Positions 11,501 through 26,500 of a DNA stretch of 64,000 bases are shown here, in pieces. Under the pieces are notes generated by a model that was not told the origin of the DNA, ran no database searches, and saw nothing but the letters and a program-made list of their open reading frames with translations. This DNA comes from Echinococcus granulosus (Eukaryota > Platyhelminthes > Cestoda > Cyclophyllidea > Taeniidae), in the NCBI RefSeq assembly GCF_000524195.1, contig NW_020170382.1, positions 1,015,194 to 1,079,193 on the forward strand, given 5' to 3'. The translations under genes and the position numbers were made by a program. The stretch's first letter is position 1. Every line of letters begins with the position of its first letter.

Positions 11501-14500
11501 CATCAGCATTTCTGGGCGAGAAACAAAATGACCCTACAAAGGAGTTTGAATGAAACCTGTTCTTGAATGTATATAACATCGCTAATTTTTCACAGTGAGT
11601 GCGCATGAATGCCAAGCGCAGAGAGTTGGTAAGAAGGGTGATGTGAAGGAAGGAGAACAAATTTTCACACACACACACACGCATACACACACATAAACAC
11701 GCTCAATTAGATTTGCAAGCACGACTGTTGATTGAATGCTCGTTCCATGCCATTTTGGTCGCCAGCCATTCGACTGATTTCAGCGTTCATAAACAGCAGT
11801 AGTGAGCCACAAATAAGATCTCTTTTAAACCGCCATAAGAGAGTAAAATATGTAATTTTTTTTGCAAAAAGGTGGGCTTAAAACAAAAAGGAATTCATGT
11901 GCAAAAAAGTCTATACAATCAAGTGAAGCTTATTACGGTAGATTAAAAGTAAAGTTTACGAATCTAAGCGCCTCAGATATCGTCTTTTCTGATTTGTAAG
12001 AGCAACTGTGGGTGGTGGAAAAAGCTCTGGAAAGACACTTGTGTGAAGACGAAAGTAACACCTAGCTTCTAAAGGTCAACTACCAGCACTATTATAGTAG
12101 GAAATTATTAAAAAAACACCAGGACGCGATCTGTTTTGACGCATTGTGTGCAACAAACCACCCAATTCCATCGTCTGAACATAAGCCCTTTACTTTGAAA
12201 GTGAGAGGAGAGATGATGACGGCAGTGTCTGATACCAGTACGGAACGATCGCGCCTCCACCATCGCAGTGTGAATATGATGGAGAAGCAGGTTTAAGCGG
12301 TTATGGGATCACTACTGCTGGAATTTAAAAATGAGCTTGTTCTTCACATCTTCATTGGTTACAGCTCACTACTTGCGATTTTGCACGGTAAAATGAATGC
12401 CTTTTAAAAATTTTCCGAAGAATTCATTACTAAAACGCCTATAAAGTGAGTGTCGAAGGCTTAGTTGAGCCCAACCTGATTTTCTCGTGTAATGCGTGAG
12501 TAGTACGTGACAAAAGCCGCTCGAATGATGCATCAGCAAAGGTCCTTTCCGTCGCATCAGAGCTTTTACTCCTTCATTGTAACTTTCTACAAACACGGGG
12601 TGCATTTACTACAATCTGATGGGAAGGGTAGGAAAATAGGTGCCCTCGCAGCAAACTCATTTCAAAATTCGAGATGGAAATCCAATGTCCTGGTTGTGAC
12701 TTTAATTCCATTTCGACCACACAAATATTTGGGTGCCAGGATGAACAGCACAATATTTGAGGATAGCGTTCAAAAAGCCGACAGTCCCACTTTCTACGCA
12801 TTCAAGGAATCGGTATCATGCATAAATAAACTGCATCAATTAATTAAGATGAAGTTCCAACGTGATGGTAGGTGGTTTAATTCCAAACTGATTATTCAAA
12901 GTCGCAAGATAGTCCTTCCATATTCTATTTCCTGGATGGATTCAAACATGCCATGCATATGAACTTAAGAACTGCGGTTGCGCACAGAAGTTGTTGCACT
13001 ATTGAAAATTCTTTCAAAACAAAGCATATTCCCATTTCAATGGATAGTAGAACTGATTCACACATAAAATTCCATTTCAGATAATTCAGACCAAGTTTCA
13101 ACATGTCGATCACCCGTTTCTTGGCTTGTTGGTCCAAAGATCAAGATGATAGGCGCAATGTCTAAAATCACAGCCAAAGCAATCCTTTGTCATTTAAACG
13201 ATAATCCACTTAGAATGAGGTATATTTAGTCTACTAAAAGAAAATTGCTTTCTCTTCCGACGGTCAAGAAACCCGATTCTTACAAAAGAAGCCAGGGATG
13301 AATTTTAAGTCACCTTTAATGATTATCACTCGCTGTTATATCCTGCCGGATACTTGAAAATGAAGATGACTAACTTGAAGTCTGAGATTACGCATGATGC
13401 AACTGATAGTTCCGTTATTTACAATGTTTTACAAATGAATCGTACCTAGACTTTTTAAAAATACTTCTTTCAGTCTCAAAGGATAAGAAACCAATGTCAG
13501 GCAAAAAAGCACACTTCAGAGAATGCAGATGAAGTTTAAGCTTGGTCACTGTAGCTTAGATTTCAGTGTGATTGCATGAACTTCTATTTTTAATTGTTGT
13601 ATATTTTCCAAAGACTTAAAAGTTTGCAAAGATTTAGAAGTCGGAGTGAGTAGCTTAGAATGTACAGGGCTGGGTACCTGATGAGATAAGATTAGTGAGT
13701 CGAGATTGACACAAGAGAAGCCAAGCTTACACGGCACATTGGTGAAGGTGAATTCCAATCCAGGGAACATGACGATTCCGGGCTCCAGTACGGGGATGTC
13801 TGCACGGACGACCTCTTGTCCAAGGACGGCGAGCACCAGAGCAGAGGACGATTGCCGTTTAGAGGATACAGGTACGGGTGGTGGTACAATCATCTCACTT
13901 TTGGGCAACCAAGCGGAGTCCAGAGGCCCAGGAACCGCCGCCTCATAGATCGGGCTGTCCACTGGGGAGTCCTCCAGTGTGAGGGGAATGACGGTAGTGC
14001 TGATGTTTGCCAGTTGACGCTCGCCGCATCTACAAGGAAGAAATTACGGAGTAGGTAGATTTGTCAATTTTGTGGAAGCGAGCAAGGGTTACATTCTGGA
14101 GACATTGTTGCATGATTAAATTCATCATAGGAGTGGGGATTGTACATAGATGAAAGTAATTTGCTAGGTGTTTGCAAAAAAATAGAAAAACGAAAAGGAA
14201 AACAAATTAATTTGAATCTCTAGAAAAGAACAGAACATTCCATCAAGTTGTCACTGAAGAAGAGGAAAAACAATTCATCATCCTTGTTTCAGCATTAGAA
14301 TGGAAAATTTGTTAATTAAGCTGCTTCAGCAAAATTTTTTAGACGGAATGTGATTTCGCCACTTCCAATCATATAAATAATGGATAATTTGCATAATTTT
14401 TGAATTGGTATGAAGAAAGCAGAATTCGCTGATGCCACGGAGACCAGAAAACCAGAATTGACAAGTTTCTAAACCAGTTTTTTTACAGTGGAAAGGTGGG

Positions 14501-17500
14501 GCTTTCACAACCGTTTCCAAGATCCAGACCCATAAAATAATAATTCAAACCTAGCTTCACGTAAAAAAAGGGTGCTTTAAGATATAGATAGACGGCAGCC
14601 TTTATATGCAGCAGACTTTAATGGATAAAATCGGTTAGGGATGGGCATTTAAAGCGCAATGGTCAGGGTTGATGGCCTAAGGTGAAGAAGATTGGGAAGT
14701 TTTAAATAAGCTAACCCATTTCTTAACATGCTTTTTTAACTCGAGAACGCAGATTTCTGCAAATTGTTATCACAACAAGGGAAGATTCTCTGTGAATAAG
14801 TAATGGGGGACGTCAAACACAAAGGTAGGCCCTCGAGGGCTTTCCAGATTTTTTGTAAGAAGACGTCAGGCTTCACAAGTACATTGGGTAATAATCACCA
14901 TTTTACAATTTAATAGCACTAGTTTTATCTACAATGCCATCACCATTCTGCATGGAGACCCTTCAGTTGAAATGGAAGTAAATTCAAGGGAAGCAGAGCG
15001 TTGTATGCGTGCTTGGAGAATCAACAGTAGTTGGTCCCTGTAATAAAAACCAAAAAAAACAAAGGACAGAAATTTGATGTGACAAGAAGCACACCCAGCT
15101 ACGAAACTGGAACTGGCCGTACCCTGTTGCAAAAAAAGTGCTGTTATTTTATTTCGTCGTGCTCGAACCTATTTTTGTTGGGTCAGACTGAACTCCATTG
15201 AAATACAATTACCCAACTACCAGGAAGTGTCTTACTATGTTTACCACCTAGTTTCAATCTAACTAAAGTCCCTACCAAGATGTATAATAGTTTTCTTGGA
15301 ACTGGGTAAAATGTAACATTTATCCGCATATTTAAAATAATCTCCAAAGCTAGCTAATGAGTCGGTGCTTTTCTTTCGCAAAAGGGCAGTCTGAGGCCTA
15401 GGAAACCATTTTGACGATACAAATAGCATGTTTGCGTGACTTTGGTCATGACATTGCTAATGACCTCTTGTGCAAAACTTTTTGGCTATTAAATGCTTGA
15501 TTTCGTTTATTTGCCAAGGAATGTGGACTGCTTTGATGTTGACGAAGGAGGGGCAATATTTTATCCTGGTGCTGGAAAGCACCAGTCTGCGGACCACCCG
15601 ACAGGAATACGGTGGTCTCGGAACAATCCTCGTTCTCAGCCCATACCGGCCGTCGATACTTCGAGGGATAGATGCAAGACATCAAATGCTACATTACATC
15701 CCCAGGAACCAATTTGTCTCTTGAATAAACGCGCCAATTTCAGTCTCTCTAATGCCGAGCATTCAACACAGTCAAGGATGGCTATGTCTGACTCGATTAA
15801 AACGACGTTTAGTTCTTCAAATAATCTTTGATTTAAAAGATAATTTCACGATCCAACAGTACTTAAAAAACAGATTTTTGGAAAAACCAGATAAGCTACT
15901 TTTCAACATCCGTTAAATTAAGGAGCCAGCCACCGTTTCACACGCTGTATCATTATAAATTTGTAGATGCCACAGTGTTCTTAGTGTTCTCCACTGCCGA
16001 ATTACGTGACTTTTGTAAGTTTGGAGGAATTACCATCAACTGGAATAAGCACTTTGTGTCACTTTAAAAATCACTTTTATCTGCTAACTTCTTTCGCTTG
16101 CTTTTGATGGTATTGCATTACGCCGGTTGTTAGTTTAATGCTCGGTTTTGATAAAGGGGTCACTCGGATGGCTTCGCCAATGCACCTTCACCAGGTGGAC
16201 TAGCCCCTGGTCCATGACAGCATCCTCCAAGCCCTTCTGTATGTCGCACACATATATATATTCTATCAGAATATTATGGCTTCTTTTGGCTTCATGAAAG
16301 TCTCCGAGCGCTACATTGGTGGCGGCGGAAAGCGAATCCGGTCCCAAGGACATCAATCCCGATTTTCACTGCTGGATGATAACCCTTAGAGGGGCAGAAG
16401 TGCATATGCCACAGATGGGGGAGTCGGTGACGACTTCTAACAGAAGGGCTGGAGATAACGTCTACCCCCGGCAAATACCCCGGTTTCGTGGTCTGTGGGA
16501 AAGCTATTAACAAATGAGGCGATACTAGTTGCGACCGTAGATCATCTGGAAAAGTTTCGTCACGGAGCTAAATACCGTATCAAATACGTAAGCTCCCGAT
16601 ACTTCCTCCTTTTCCTCCTCAATACTAAGTAGATAGAACCTAGATGGATATAGCTGGGCAGCTCTGAAGTGAGAGCAACGTGGCAAGGAGAATTCGACGC
16701 AACGAAGCCCTACCCCAACAGAACTATGTTAAATCTTGCCCTCTGTTATTTGACTCTGCTTTTGGGTCGTTGTTCCTAGGACCAGCAACGGACATGTGCA
16801 ATGACTAGCACATTCCCCGTCCTTGAACCCAGATCCCATACAGGTTGAAACTCTAGATCCAGTAGAATTGCCAAAAGGGATCCGTGACATTGCGGTTAGG
16901 TACCTCCTCAGTTGCATGGCAATTTGATAACTGAAGCGGTTAACTTGTAGGTGTTTTTCGTGCAGCACTGAATACATTGTGATGGCCGGCAGGAAAGCTG
17001 ACCAAGGGATAGTGATCAAAAGAGGAGGGGTTGCGCAATATGTTAATTGCTTATTTATCTCATGGTTTTGGTAAAGGAGCCACTGGAAGGTCCTACCATT
17101 GTACCTTCGCCAGGTGGGTTGACCCCTGGAACATGTCAGTAGCTTTCAAGCCCTACTGTATGCTGAAGACATATGTGCTATCCAAGTATTATGTCTTCTT
17201 TCGTTTTTAGGGAAGTTTCGAGGCACTACAGCATCACACAGACCTCTACCCTGACACAGCAAACCTTAAAATTACTGAAAGATTTAGTGCCGCCACAAGC
17301 AGCGAATGACTATATTATGTTAGATAACGGAGGTCAAGGTAGAGCTGACAAGGGGGAAAAGCAAGACCAGATGTTTACTCATAGCAGTCCAAGAAATAGA
17401 TGGCTTTTAGTTAAGAACCACCTTAATGAGTCAAGTTAAAAAATCCCTTTCGCCTGCTACTACTGTTGAGAACGATTTCTTTATATTTTGATGCATTACA

Positions 17501-20500
17501 TTGTGCTGAACGTAGAAGACTGAAGCTCCCTTTCCCCATTGTTCCATTCCACGAAAGGGAATACCGAAGTTCATGAACTCATTCCACAATTATTCAAGTA
17601 AAATTTATCCTCTTCTCGTCGATAGAAGTAGAAGTCATGGAGAACAAACCAATCACTTGCTTCGTAAATGCGGAAATAAGTAATCAAATTACTACTAAGT
17701 GTAATTAAATCAGAAGGTTGAATTTAGTAATCCTTTACTTCGAAACTGACCCAAAGCCTCTGAATGGTGCAAGGTCAACCCCCATTCACAGACTTGCTGC
17801 CAAAATACAAGTGCTAAGATCAAAAGCTCATATTATAATAAAAACGACAAGTATTCACAAAGAAATGGGGAATGGAGCTTACGAGCACTGTAGTTCCTAT
17901 GCTGGACTTCGTTCCGTTAAGCTGCAACTTAATTGCTGACTTAATTGGAAAGTAAAATGCTTGATACTAGGAAGTTCTAGAAGCTACCTATACCCGCTTT
18001 CAAGAAATCGACCGATAAATGAAAAAAGGAATCTGCAAGATGATGGCTATTGAGGTACTACAAATCATGAAAACCTCCGGGCTAATGAAATTATGGCATG
18101 AAGTGTGATTCAAACAAGATGGGTAGGAAGTCTTGCCACAAATGAAGCAACTTGCAACACTGCTTACTTTATTAGTGGTCAAAAGAAAGTGAGGTGAGTA
18201 GTTGTGGATGATGACTATACTCAGAAAACCTCCATAGAACATCAAATTCTTCCAAAAGTTAGGAAAGCTGACCTGAACACGGTGGCCAGCTCAATCGCAC
18301 GGGTGTTGGATCCAGACGGCCCAAAAGTGAGTTGAGTGTCAGTGGACCGCGGCTTCACGTAGGCGATGTTGCTTATTAGCTCGGCTGCCTCCGCAATGGT
18401 CACAGACTCAATCACGATGTTGTCATTGTTGAGAAGGACGTTCACATCGTCTGTGATGAGCTGTAGGTGGACAAGAAAGAAGGCACCTTTGCTAATTGAT
18501 GAGTGGTAAGCCACCATTCTTCCAGAGGGAATGTTTCCCGTTAGACTAATGACTCAATTCACCTACTGCTAGACTAGTCCAGTGATGACATACCATTTCA
18601 ATTTTTACAGAGTCATCTTTTAATTACTCGGGTGAGAAACCACTTAGAGCTTAAATTAGGTGGATGAGTAAAATCATAGTGCGGAAATCGAGTGAATTTA
18701 ACTGAAAAGTATGAAAAACTACATTGACAGTAGTTTACCAGTACACATAGGAATTAGTCCTACGAAAAGAACTAGTAATTGATGAAATGAAGAAATGATA
18801 TGACTGGAATAGGTTAGTTGTTTGCTTAACTCTCCATTTTAGTAAAGGGCAAAATAGGGGCTCCGCCACTGTACTTTCACCAGGCGTCCTGGCCTCTGGG
18901 TCATGCTGGTAGCCCCAATCGCTTCTGTATGTTAAAAGCACATATTCTGCCCAGGTATTATGTCCTCTTTCGCCTTCAGGAAAGTCTCAGAGTGTTACAT
19001 TGGTAGCAGCGAAAAGTGAACCCCTCCTAAACGATAACTATCCCGTTTTCTACTGCTGGGTGATAAACATCAGCGTGAGGGAAGAAAGGCATAGGGCGGC
19101 CTGGCCTTTAGACCGTGTCGGTAGCCCAATACAAAACATATTCTGCCCGAGGATTGGCTTCTTTCGGCTTTAGAGGAGTCTCAAGGCATTATGATGACAA
19201 TTCAAGATTTTTTGGTTCTTAAATGACATCAATTCCACCATTTTTGCCGCCAACCATCTTAAATAGAATTTTACTTGATCGCATTCGTGCATTAGACTTA
19301 AAATTTGTGGTACCATTTTAAAATTTACCAAGGTTGTGATAATGTTGAGGTAGCAGCTCTCTTTCTGAATGCAATCCCAGAACCGCCTATGAAGAGGTCA
19401 TGTTATAAGACCCTATAGGGTTAGGACAGCTGAAATGACACAGTGACCTCTAAAAGCCTTAGAAAGGTTAATTTCTTCCATCAGATAACACTAATGATTG
19501 TGTTAGGTCATTAAAGGTGAAATAAGTGGTTTGCACCACCGGTAAGTTCAAGGATCAACGTTTCTGACCTTTTCTCGTTCTGCTAATTCAAATACTACCT
19601 CTGTGGCAAGTTTTGGTATCCAGAAGTGGTCAAATGCCCTATTTTTACTGATAAAAAAGATATCCTGCAATGCGAATCCATTGTACTGGAAAAAAATAAT
19701 ACCAGTGCACCCAAATGCAAAATCTTGACGGTTACTTGAATGCTGGTTCCTTAAAACAACTTCACATCTTTCTAAAATGGGAAGTTCTTTCTTTAGGAAT
19801 AAGCCATATTCATTGTTTTGAAGTGTTACAGGTAAATGAGAAGAGTATGAATGATTTCTTTGCTTAAAAAGAACTTAGATCGATCTAAAAGTGACCTCGG
19901 GGTTCCTGTTACCATCATGTGATGCAAAACTCTTAAGTTGCATTACCAAGATAAAATGACTTATCAACGATTCCACTCGGAATCCTGAAGTAAATACACA
20001 ATTACGAGGTAGACATTTGAATTTATTGTATGAGTTTGGTGATCAAGTGACAAGTGCCTGTGACATGAACTTTTAAACAATTCTGAATTCTTGGTGGAAT
20101 AGGCATTGTGCATGTCCACGAGACCCCATATTTGACATTTTAAAGAATTCAAAAATGGCCGTTCTGATATTTTCCAACGTTTCTTTTACAGTTACATGAT
20201 AGAAAATAGTTCCGCGGTCAAATACTGCCTCGAGGGACCGCATTTTCATTGCAAAATATCCCTTCATTCACTCACATCAAAGGGTCCAAATCCCCAAAGA
20301 AGCATTAAAAGGCCAAGCAAGCCTTCTTTGGTCGAAACTAGCTTAATAGTCATTTCCTCGTTTCTTCCCATTAATCTAGTTGGTGACCACTTGAAAAAAA
20401 GTGGAAAGGGAATATTTTATTTGAGTGAGCCAGAAGGTCAGTTCGGCGATGACCCTCCTGCCAGCCAATTAAACTTTCTGTGCCGATGGCTGACGTATCA

Positions 20501-23500
20501 ACTGCCTACGTACGAATGACTGTGATTTAGGAGGTCTGAGGCAATTGCGGCGTCTTGTTTTGGCGAAGCTGGCACGAGCCACCCCAAAGGTGAATTTTCG
20601 GCTCACCTTGTCTGGCAATGAAGAGCAGAAAGGGTGAAAGCTGTTAAATGATTTATGCAGCGCTGTGCGGATGCCTGACTGTCAGGTAAATAAAAAAGCA
20701 TCCTCAAGTAGACTTGAAAAATATAAGTGGAAAAACTTAGTTAAAGAATAGGGGAGCGAGTATCTTTATAGTGTATAAGATGGACCTAGAGCTTGTGGAG
20801 TTACAAGTGCCTCGCAAATCAGGGTCCCTATTTCCTATCCACCTTAATCGACTGCCGAAGTTGTGGTTTTTCGGGTCCGTACTAACCCTAAAAGTGCTGC
20901 TCAAATGGTCATTGAGAAGAATTAAAAATGAATTCTTTATAATGAGAAACCCACCAACTCAGGAAGCGACCCTCCGCAAATCCAGAATTCTAAAAATCCT
21001 TAAAATTATAGGCATTAGTAGGAACTGCCCATTTTGAAATACCCACTTTCACATTCTACGAAATTCTCACTAATTTTGACGATTCTGGTGTAAAAATCCT
21101 ACATTAATTTCCGGTTCAGTCGTTATTGTTAAGATGAAGAATGTAAACAACGAAAATCAACGATGACGTTGACACAAAAACATTGGCGACCAATGAGGCT
21201 TGAAGCTGGTCAGGAAGATCCAAAGACAATGGAATACACTTAGCGGTGATACAGAACGCATGAACGCGACATTTGACGTTGGCAGTCTACAATGTGATTG
21301 ATTGCTCAAACCAGTAGACTGTCTCCACCAAACAGCTTCTTCCATAATTAAAAGCTATCCTTTACCCAGGCAAAGCTGAAGTTCTGGAAAAAGCTACCAT
21401 GACTACACTCAGGGCGGGATTATGTTCGTAAACGAGGTCTATAAGGTGAGTATTTTTACTCGATGATAGTGGAAATCCACACATCGTTAAATCAACAGCT
21501 ATCGGTAACTTTTGGTCTATGCTGCATTTTGGAAGACGAGGAAGCAACTGGAGAAAGAGGAGAGAGAGAACACTCACCCTGCTAGCCCTTGGAATGAGAA
21601 GAGTTTCTCCACATTCCGCGAGACACCGAGAGACACTCTGATCTTCGTTGCGACCAAGAAGGAGGGTCATTCCCGCAAGGGCTCCATTGAGGGACTGCTG
21701 CGCTGCTGGAATGCTCGGATCATAACAGGTGCCCACGGTGATGCTGAAAAATAGTAAAATTTCTTATTTAATCCTCTTGTTAATCGGTTCTTCTGATGTA
21801 AGGCTCACATTTGAAACACAAGATCCTTAGAAGCACCAATTTCCAATAATGATGGTAATGACTAGTGTCTTTTCCGCATAAATAAATGTAAAAATTAGCT
21901 CATTAACTTTAAAAACTTTTATTTTCAGTTTTTGAAAGAGGAGGTTCACTGAGAGAAATGGTGCGGCAAGACGGAATGAGAGTTTAAAAATGTCATTTTT
22001 TGCAACCAGTTCGAGGCAATTAGCACCAGTTTCTTGGAGGAAGATCCATCTCCCCATGGTTTGAATACACTTACACCATAGTAGAAGAAAGACTGGGGGG
22101 AAGCGTCATTCACATAAAAAGTAGTTGTAATTCCACTTTAAAAAGCGCTGCTGTTCAAAACAGACCTAATTAATATTTCAATTAAAAGTTAAGGATGGAG
22201 AGCATATAATTTTTGCTAGGATTATGCTTTTCAACCTAAATTCAAGGAAGTCAAATTGAGGTTCGACACTGCAAACACAAAGAATATGGGGATTTTACGG
22301 TTACTTGATGGAAATCCGTTTCACTTTCCGGTTTATTTTACGTCTGGCTCTTAAGTATCAGTGTCGGCTCACTTGCCTCTCGAGGCGTTGATTCAAACAG
22401 TACAGTAATATTTGCTTGGACGTATCCTTTTACAAAAGGCGATCAGCAAATACGAACCTCATGACCGAGTTGACACCGTCGGTCCCGAAGAAAAAGAGAC
22501 ATACCCTGGACACGCTTAAACCTCTTTATCTATCTACTACCCATTGAGGCATGCCCTGGTCCAACCCGTCTGCTCGTCCCAAAAGCATGACGACAGAGAT
22601 AGAAGAGAGCAACACCAAGCCTATTACAGCAAAGCATGCATTCATTTAAGAAATAAATTGGCATGCCATAGTTGGACCGCTTCACCAAATCTATCAGTAC
22701 AAATATCATGAGGAAAATAATTTCATCCTACTAGTTTCTAAGATTCAGATGAAAGGTTAGGTGACACTGCCTTTGGTAAAATCATATGCCAATCGGATGC
22801 GTCGGAGCACCTTTCAGGTTTCCTCCGGCTTCGTCCATGCTGCACGGCGTTTAATTTTTCATAATCTTAATTTTAGTGAAATTAAAAGAAGTCAAATTTG
22901 TGCCTTTTTAGCCCAATACGAGTTCTGAGAACACTCAAGTTGTCACAGATAATGAAATAGTCTATCAGTTAGACAGTAGCAAAGACTTCAGCGAAATGTT
23001 TGAGGAGAGAATGACTTTCAAACACAATTAAAAGATACCTTTACCGTCATCATCCTTTACTGAAGAACAAGTTCTCATTCGGTTTTAGAAACAATAAAAT
23101 TCTTGAAAAGCGTGTTCAACCGATTTAAGCCTGAAATTTTAATGAAAATTGTGGGGAGTGGATCAGCTGTAAAACGCTGGCACAATCTTAGAATACTTAA
23201 ATAGTGAACCTAAACCAAGTATTTGCACTAGAAGGATTAGTAATGATTCAAACGCCTGCGATGATGTAGGGAAAAAAAGACCAATATAAAATTACAAGTT
23301 AATTAAAAAATAGAAACTAGGCGAAGCTTCGAGAGTTTCACTAAATATTAAGATGAAAATTGCTAATTCTTTAAGGTGGAAATAAGCAACAGCAAGAAGA
23401 TATGAAAAAAAAAACAAAAAATGAAGTGACAGCAAAGGTTATCACCTCTGAGCCTGCAGAATCAACTTCCTAAATGTTGAACAACCCGCAGTTTGTTATC

Positions 23501-26500
23501 AATGGAAAAAGTCTATTTATTTTAAGTGAAATAAAATTTACAAAATTCACGTTTTATCTAACCATATCTGCAGCTCTTGTATATAACCTGCATCCATTCG
23601 ACGAGACTAGCGGGACTAACTTACTCAAAAATAAATGAATTTCAGATCACCCCTATCACTTCCTGATCGCGCTTACACAGCAACTGGTCCGACTAATAAG
23701 ATGAAATCAGGCCACACAATGTAGGCTCAAGGAAACTCACAACTGCGGGAAAAATTCCTTGATCTGACGAGTAACATAAATCGGCTCTCCAAAAGCCTCC
23801 AGAGTGCCCACTAACTCCCCATCCATCATGAGAGTGCTGGCGCTAATATCAGCGGTCTCAGGGTCGAAGGTGACGCTGATGGAGTAATGGTGCCAGGAGA
23901 ACTGGTCCGCTTGCCCGTCTGCTGTGTCTTCACGTTGTCTGAGTGGCAGTTGGGGGAAAAAGTAGGTGCGGAATATCTTGTTCATTAGCGGCTGGCTGGA
24001 CTGAGGATTGCCTGCAGACATCTGCACCATGACTCGAGAGCCCTTCAGGCTGATCCACAGGGCTCTGTTGACGATAGCTGAAAGTTAAATCCAAAAGTCA
24101 GTTTACTGCCATCACCAATTATAAGCAAGTGCAAATTATCAACGCTCCAACGGAACAGTGTCTATAGTTATCGAGAGGCTACTACGAGAACACCAAGTCA
24201 ACTAGCCGGCAAGGTCTTGTGAGCACATTCTTCTGAAAGGTCTCAAATTGGGAAAACTAACTTGCCTCCACGATATACCACATTTCACTGCAAATAAATC
24301 AGGGGTTGTAAAATCTGAGTTCTTGTCAAAGATAGAGTGGGATGAGAATTCAACATTTTACAGGACTGGCTAACTTGAGTCAATATCTTATCATTCGCAG
24401 AATTTCTGCAAGTTAATAAAACCACGCACTTATCATCTTGGAGTTGATTGCATGAGCTGGATTTATTAGAGGTAATGTCAATCTGTTGTATTGAGTGAAA
24501 CGAGTCCTGAAAACAGACGCACCGCAAAAATATTCCTAGCATGCCATATCACCACGGCTTGACGGAAGATGTTTGACAAAGGCCCTAGAATTGCAGGCAC
24601 CGACGCCACTATCTAGGTGCACTGGGGAATGCACAGGCAGAATGAATTTGAGTGAAGGAACTTTTTCAAATAGCCTGGAATCCCCCAAAAATTTAAGGTG
24701 TTTGCCCGACACTACCCTTATTTCATCTCCTCGTCTGGTTCGAAAACGGTTGAGTGGAATTCGAGGCATACTTTTTACCCTGTAAGTTCCAAAAGACCGG
24801 GTTTCCAGTGAATGACGGGGGACGCTTTTTTTGCTTTACTCTGAATGCCTTGTGAGTTAACTGATCCCACTTTAATTTGCGACAACCCAAGAATAAAGTC
24901 TTATGTTTTTACATTATAAATGAGCAGGCAAAATTTACGAAGCTGTAGCAGTCTTCTTTATCATTCTCAGCTAATAGTAAATTTATTCTAATCCAGGCTA
25001 AAGGACAAGAAGTTCTAGGTACATTCCCTCAAGTATGTACATAACATTTAAAGATCCAAATGATTACAACAGTTGCTTAAACATTAGACAGGAGTGTTGA
25101 TTAGTTGCGTGGCATACGAATCGCATGTCTAACCTGGTTAAAAAGTTTATTTCTGAAATAAATTCCGACAAGACCTGTCCGAAAGGTAAAATATCAGGCA
25201 GTCAACGCAGAGATGGTCCGAAGGCCACAAAACGGACGTCTCAACAACATTTACAACCGGCACTGACATCTACGCTCGCGAATGTCGGTTAAAACACGAC
25301 TGATGGATCGTCGAGAGCATTGGGGTCATATTCGACATAAAAATCGGAAGACACTTAGATGAGGCCTCAGAGTTAACTGCCTCTGCGATACGCTGAAGAT
25401 ACAGCGGCTCAATACAGTGATCCGCTGACAGATATACCACCAGACACCTTCCGGATACCGCCTTCATCTGTGGGCCCTGCTTTACAGAACATCATGGAAG
25501 AATCGATGGACGTTGGCCTGACTTGCGTACCAAGACGACTTTCGCGAGGGGAGGCGCTGCAACCTCATAAAAACATCCCTCACGATTTTCAGCGAGCTTT
25601 CCACCTTTGTGGCTACACCCCGAACATTCTAGAACCCCCGCTCTTGCTCACTCTCTCTTGATTGGATAATTAGCACGTCAGTACACCAAGCATTGGTCGG
25701 CATAAGTCCACGTGACTAAGCCGACTGCATGACTCAGACTCAGGGTCAGACGCGGACTTAGGCGACCTCTGTTGCCGGGGCCCTAGATTATACACGCACC
25801 TCTTAGTCATTGCATGGCTGGGAACTAAATGGGGACCGGGGAGCCTGTGCATGAAAACCATCTCGCATAACGGAAAAACGTGAAAATCCGAGTGAAAAGA
25901 ACAGCTAGCTTTGTTCCGGCATTACTAAAATGCATTTTCATGGCACCATGATTAACAAAATGAGGGTAAAAACGTTCATTTTGAGAACAGGATCCCATTG
26001 GCACTCTACGTGTGAGTCTACTTATGAGAAGTTTACTTGTGATAGGAAGTCGCGGGTACATTGATGACCAACTTTGAGACTGCGATCTACAAATGTCACT
26101 CTGCATTTGCCGTTAATGGATGGTTAGGAATATGCATAATTGTGCAGTCTATGTGAATCGTTTTTTTTCAGGTAAATTGACTTAAAATAGCCTCTGAATG
26201 CGCAAAGGTAAGTCTGCAAGACTCATTTGGCACATGAAGGCGAAAACACAAGCACACACACAGAGAGAGAGAGGAGGAAGGCAAGTGGCGGAGCGTAGGC
26301 AGCGAATCCTGGCTCCACGACACCATGAGAATTAGATGAAACGCCTGCACACCAGAGCACACGCACACTGCTGCCGTCTCACGTCAGGCTCTTGCATTGG
26401 AATACGTAATCACACACCAGTGAGTGAAGTCGGGCTCTGATGAACCAGTTTTTACCAAAAGAATTCATTAAACGATAGCCCTTATCAACACTTAAATGAC

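Larger units (their letters stand above)
9358..13730. other. Calsyntenin intron 10
   Basis: About 4.4 kb containing one LTR copy (9924-10075) and a CA repeat (11666-11700). A 151-aa plus-strand open frame at 12507-12962 has no recognisable domain and no supporting signals. Nothing else seen. The short intron 11 (8529-8995) also holds nothing. Confidence 0.6.
14030..18272. other. Calsyntenin intron 9
   Basis: About 4.2 kb holding the best-preserved TRIM (16128-17230). The remainder is AT-rich with no recognised feature. Confidence 0.6.

Noticed and set aside
12507..12962. 151-aa plus-strand frame in calsyntenin intron 10
   Set aside because: No domain, no splice partners, no poly(A) signal, composition like the surrounding intron.
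22250..22275. ggttcgac-like tRNA B-box
   Set aside because: No matching A-box, acceptor stem or anticodon arm could be folded around it.
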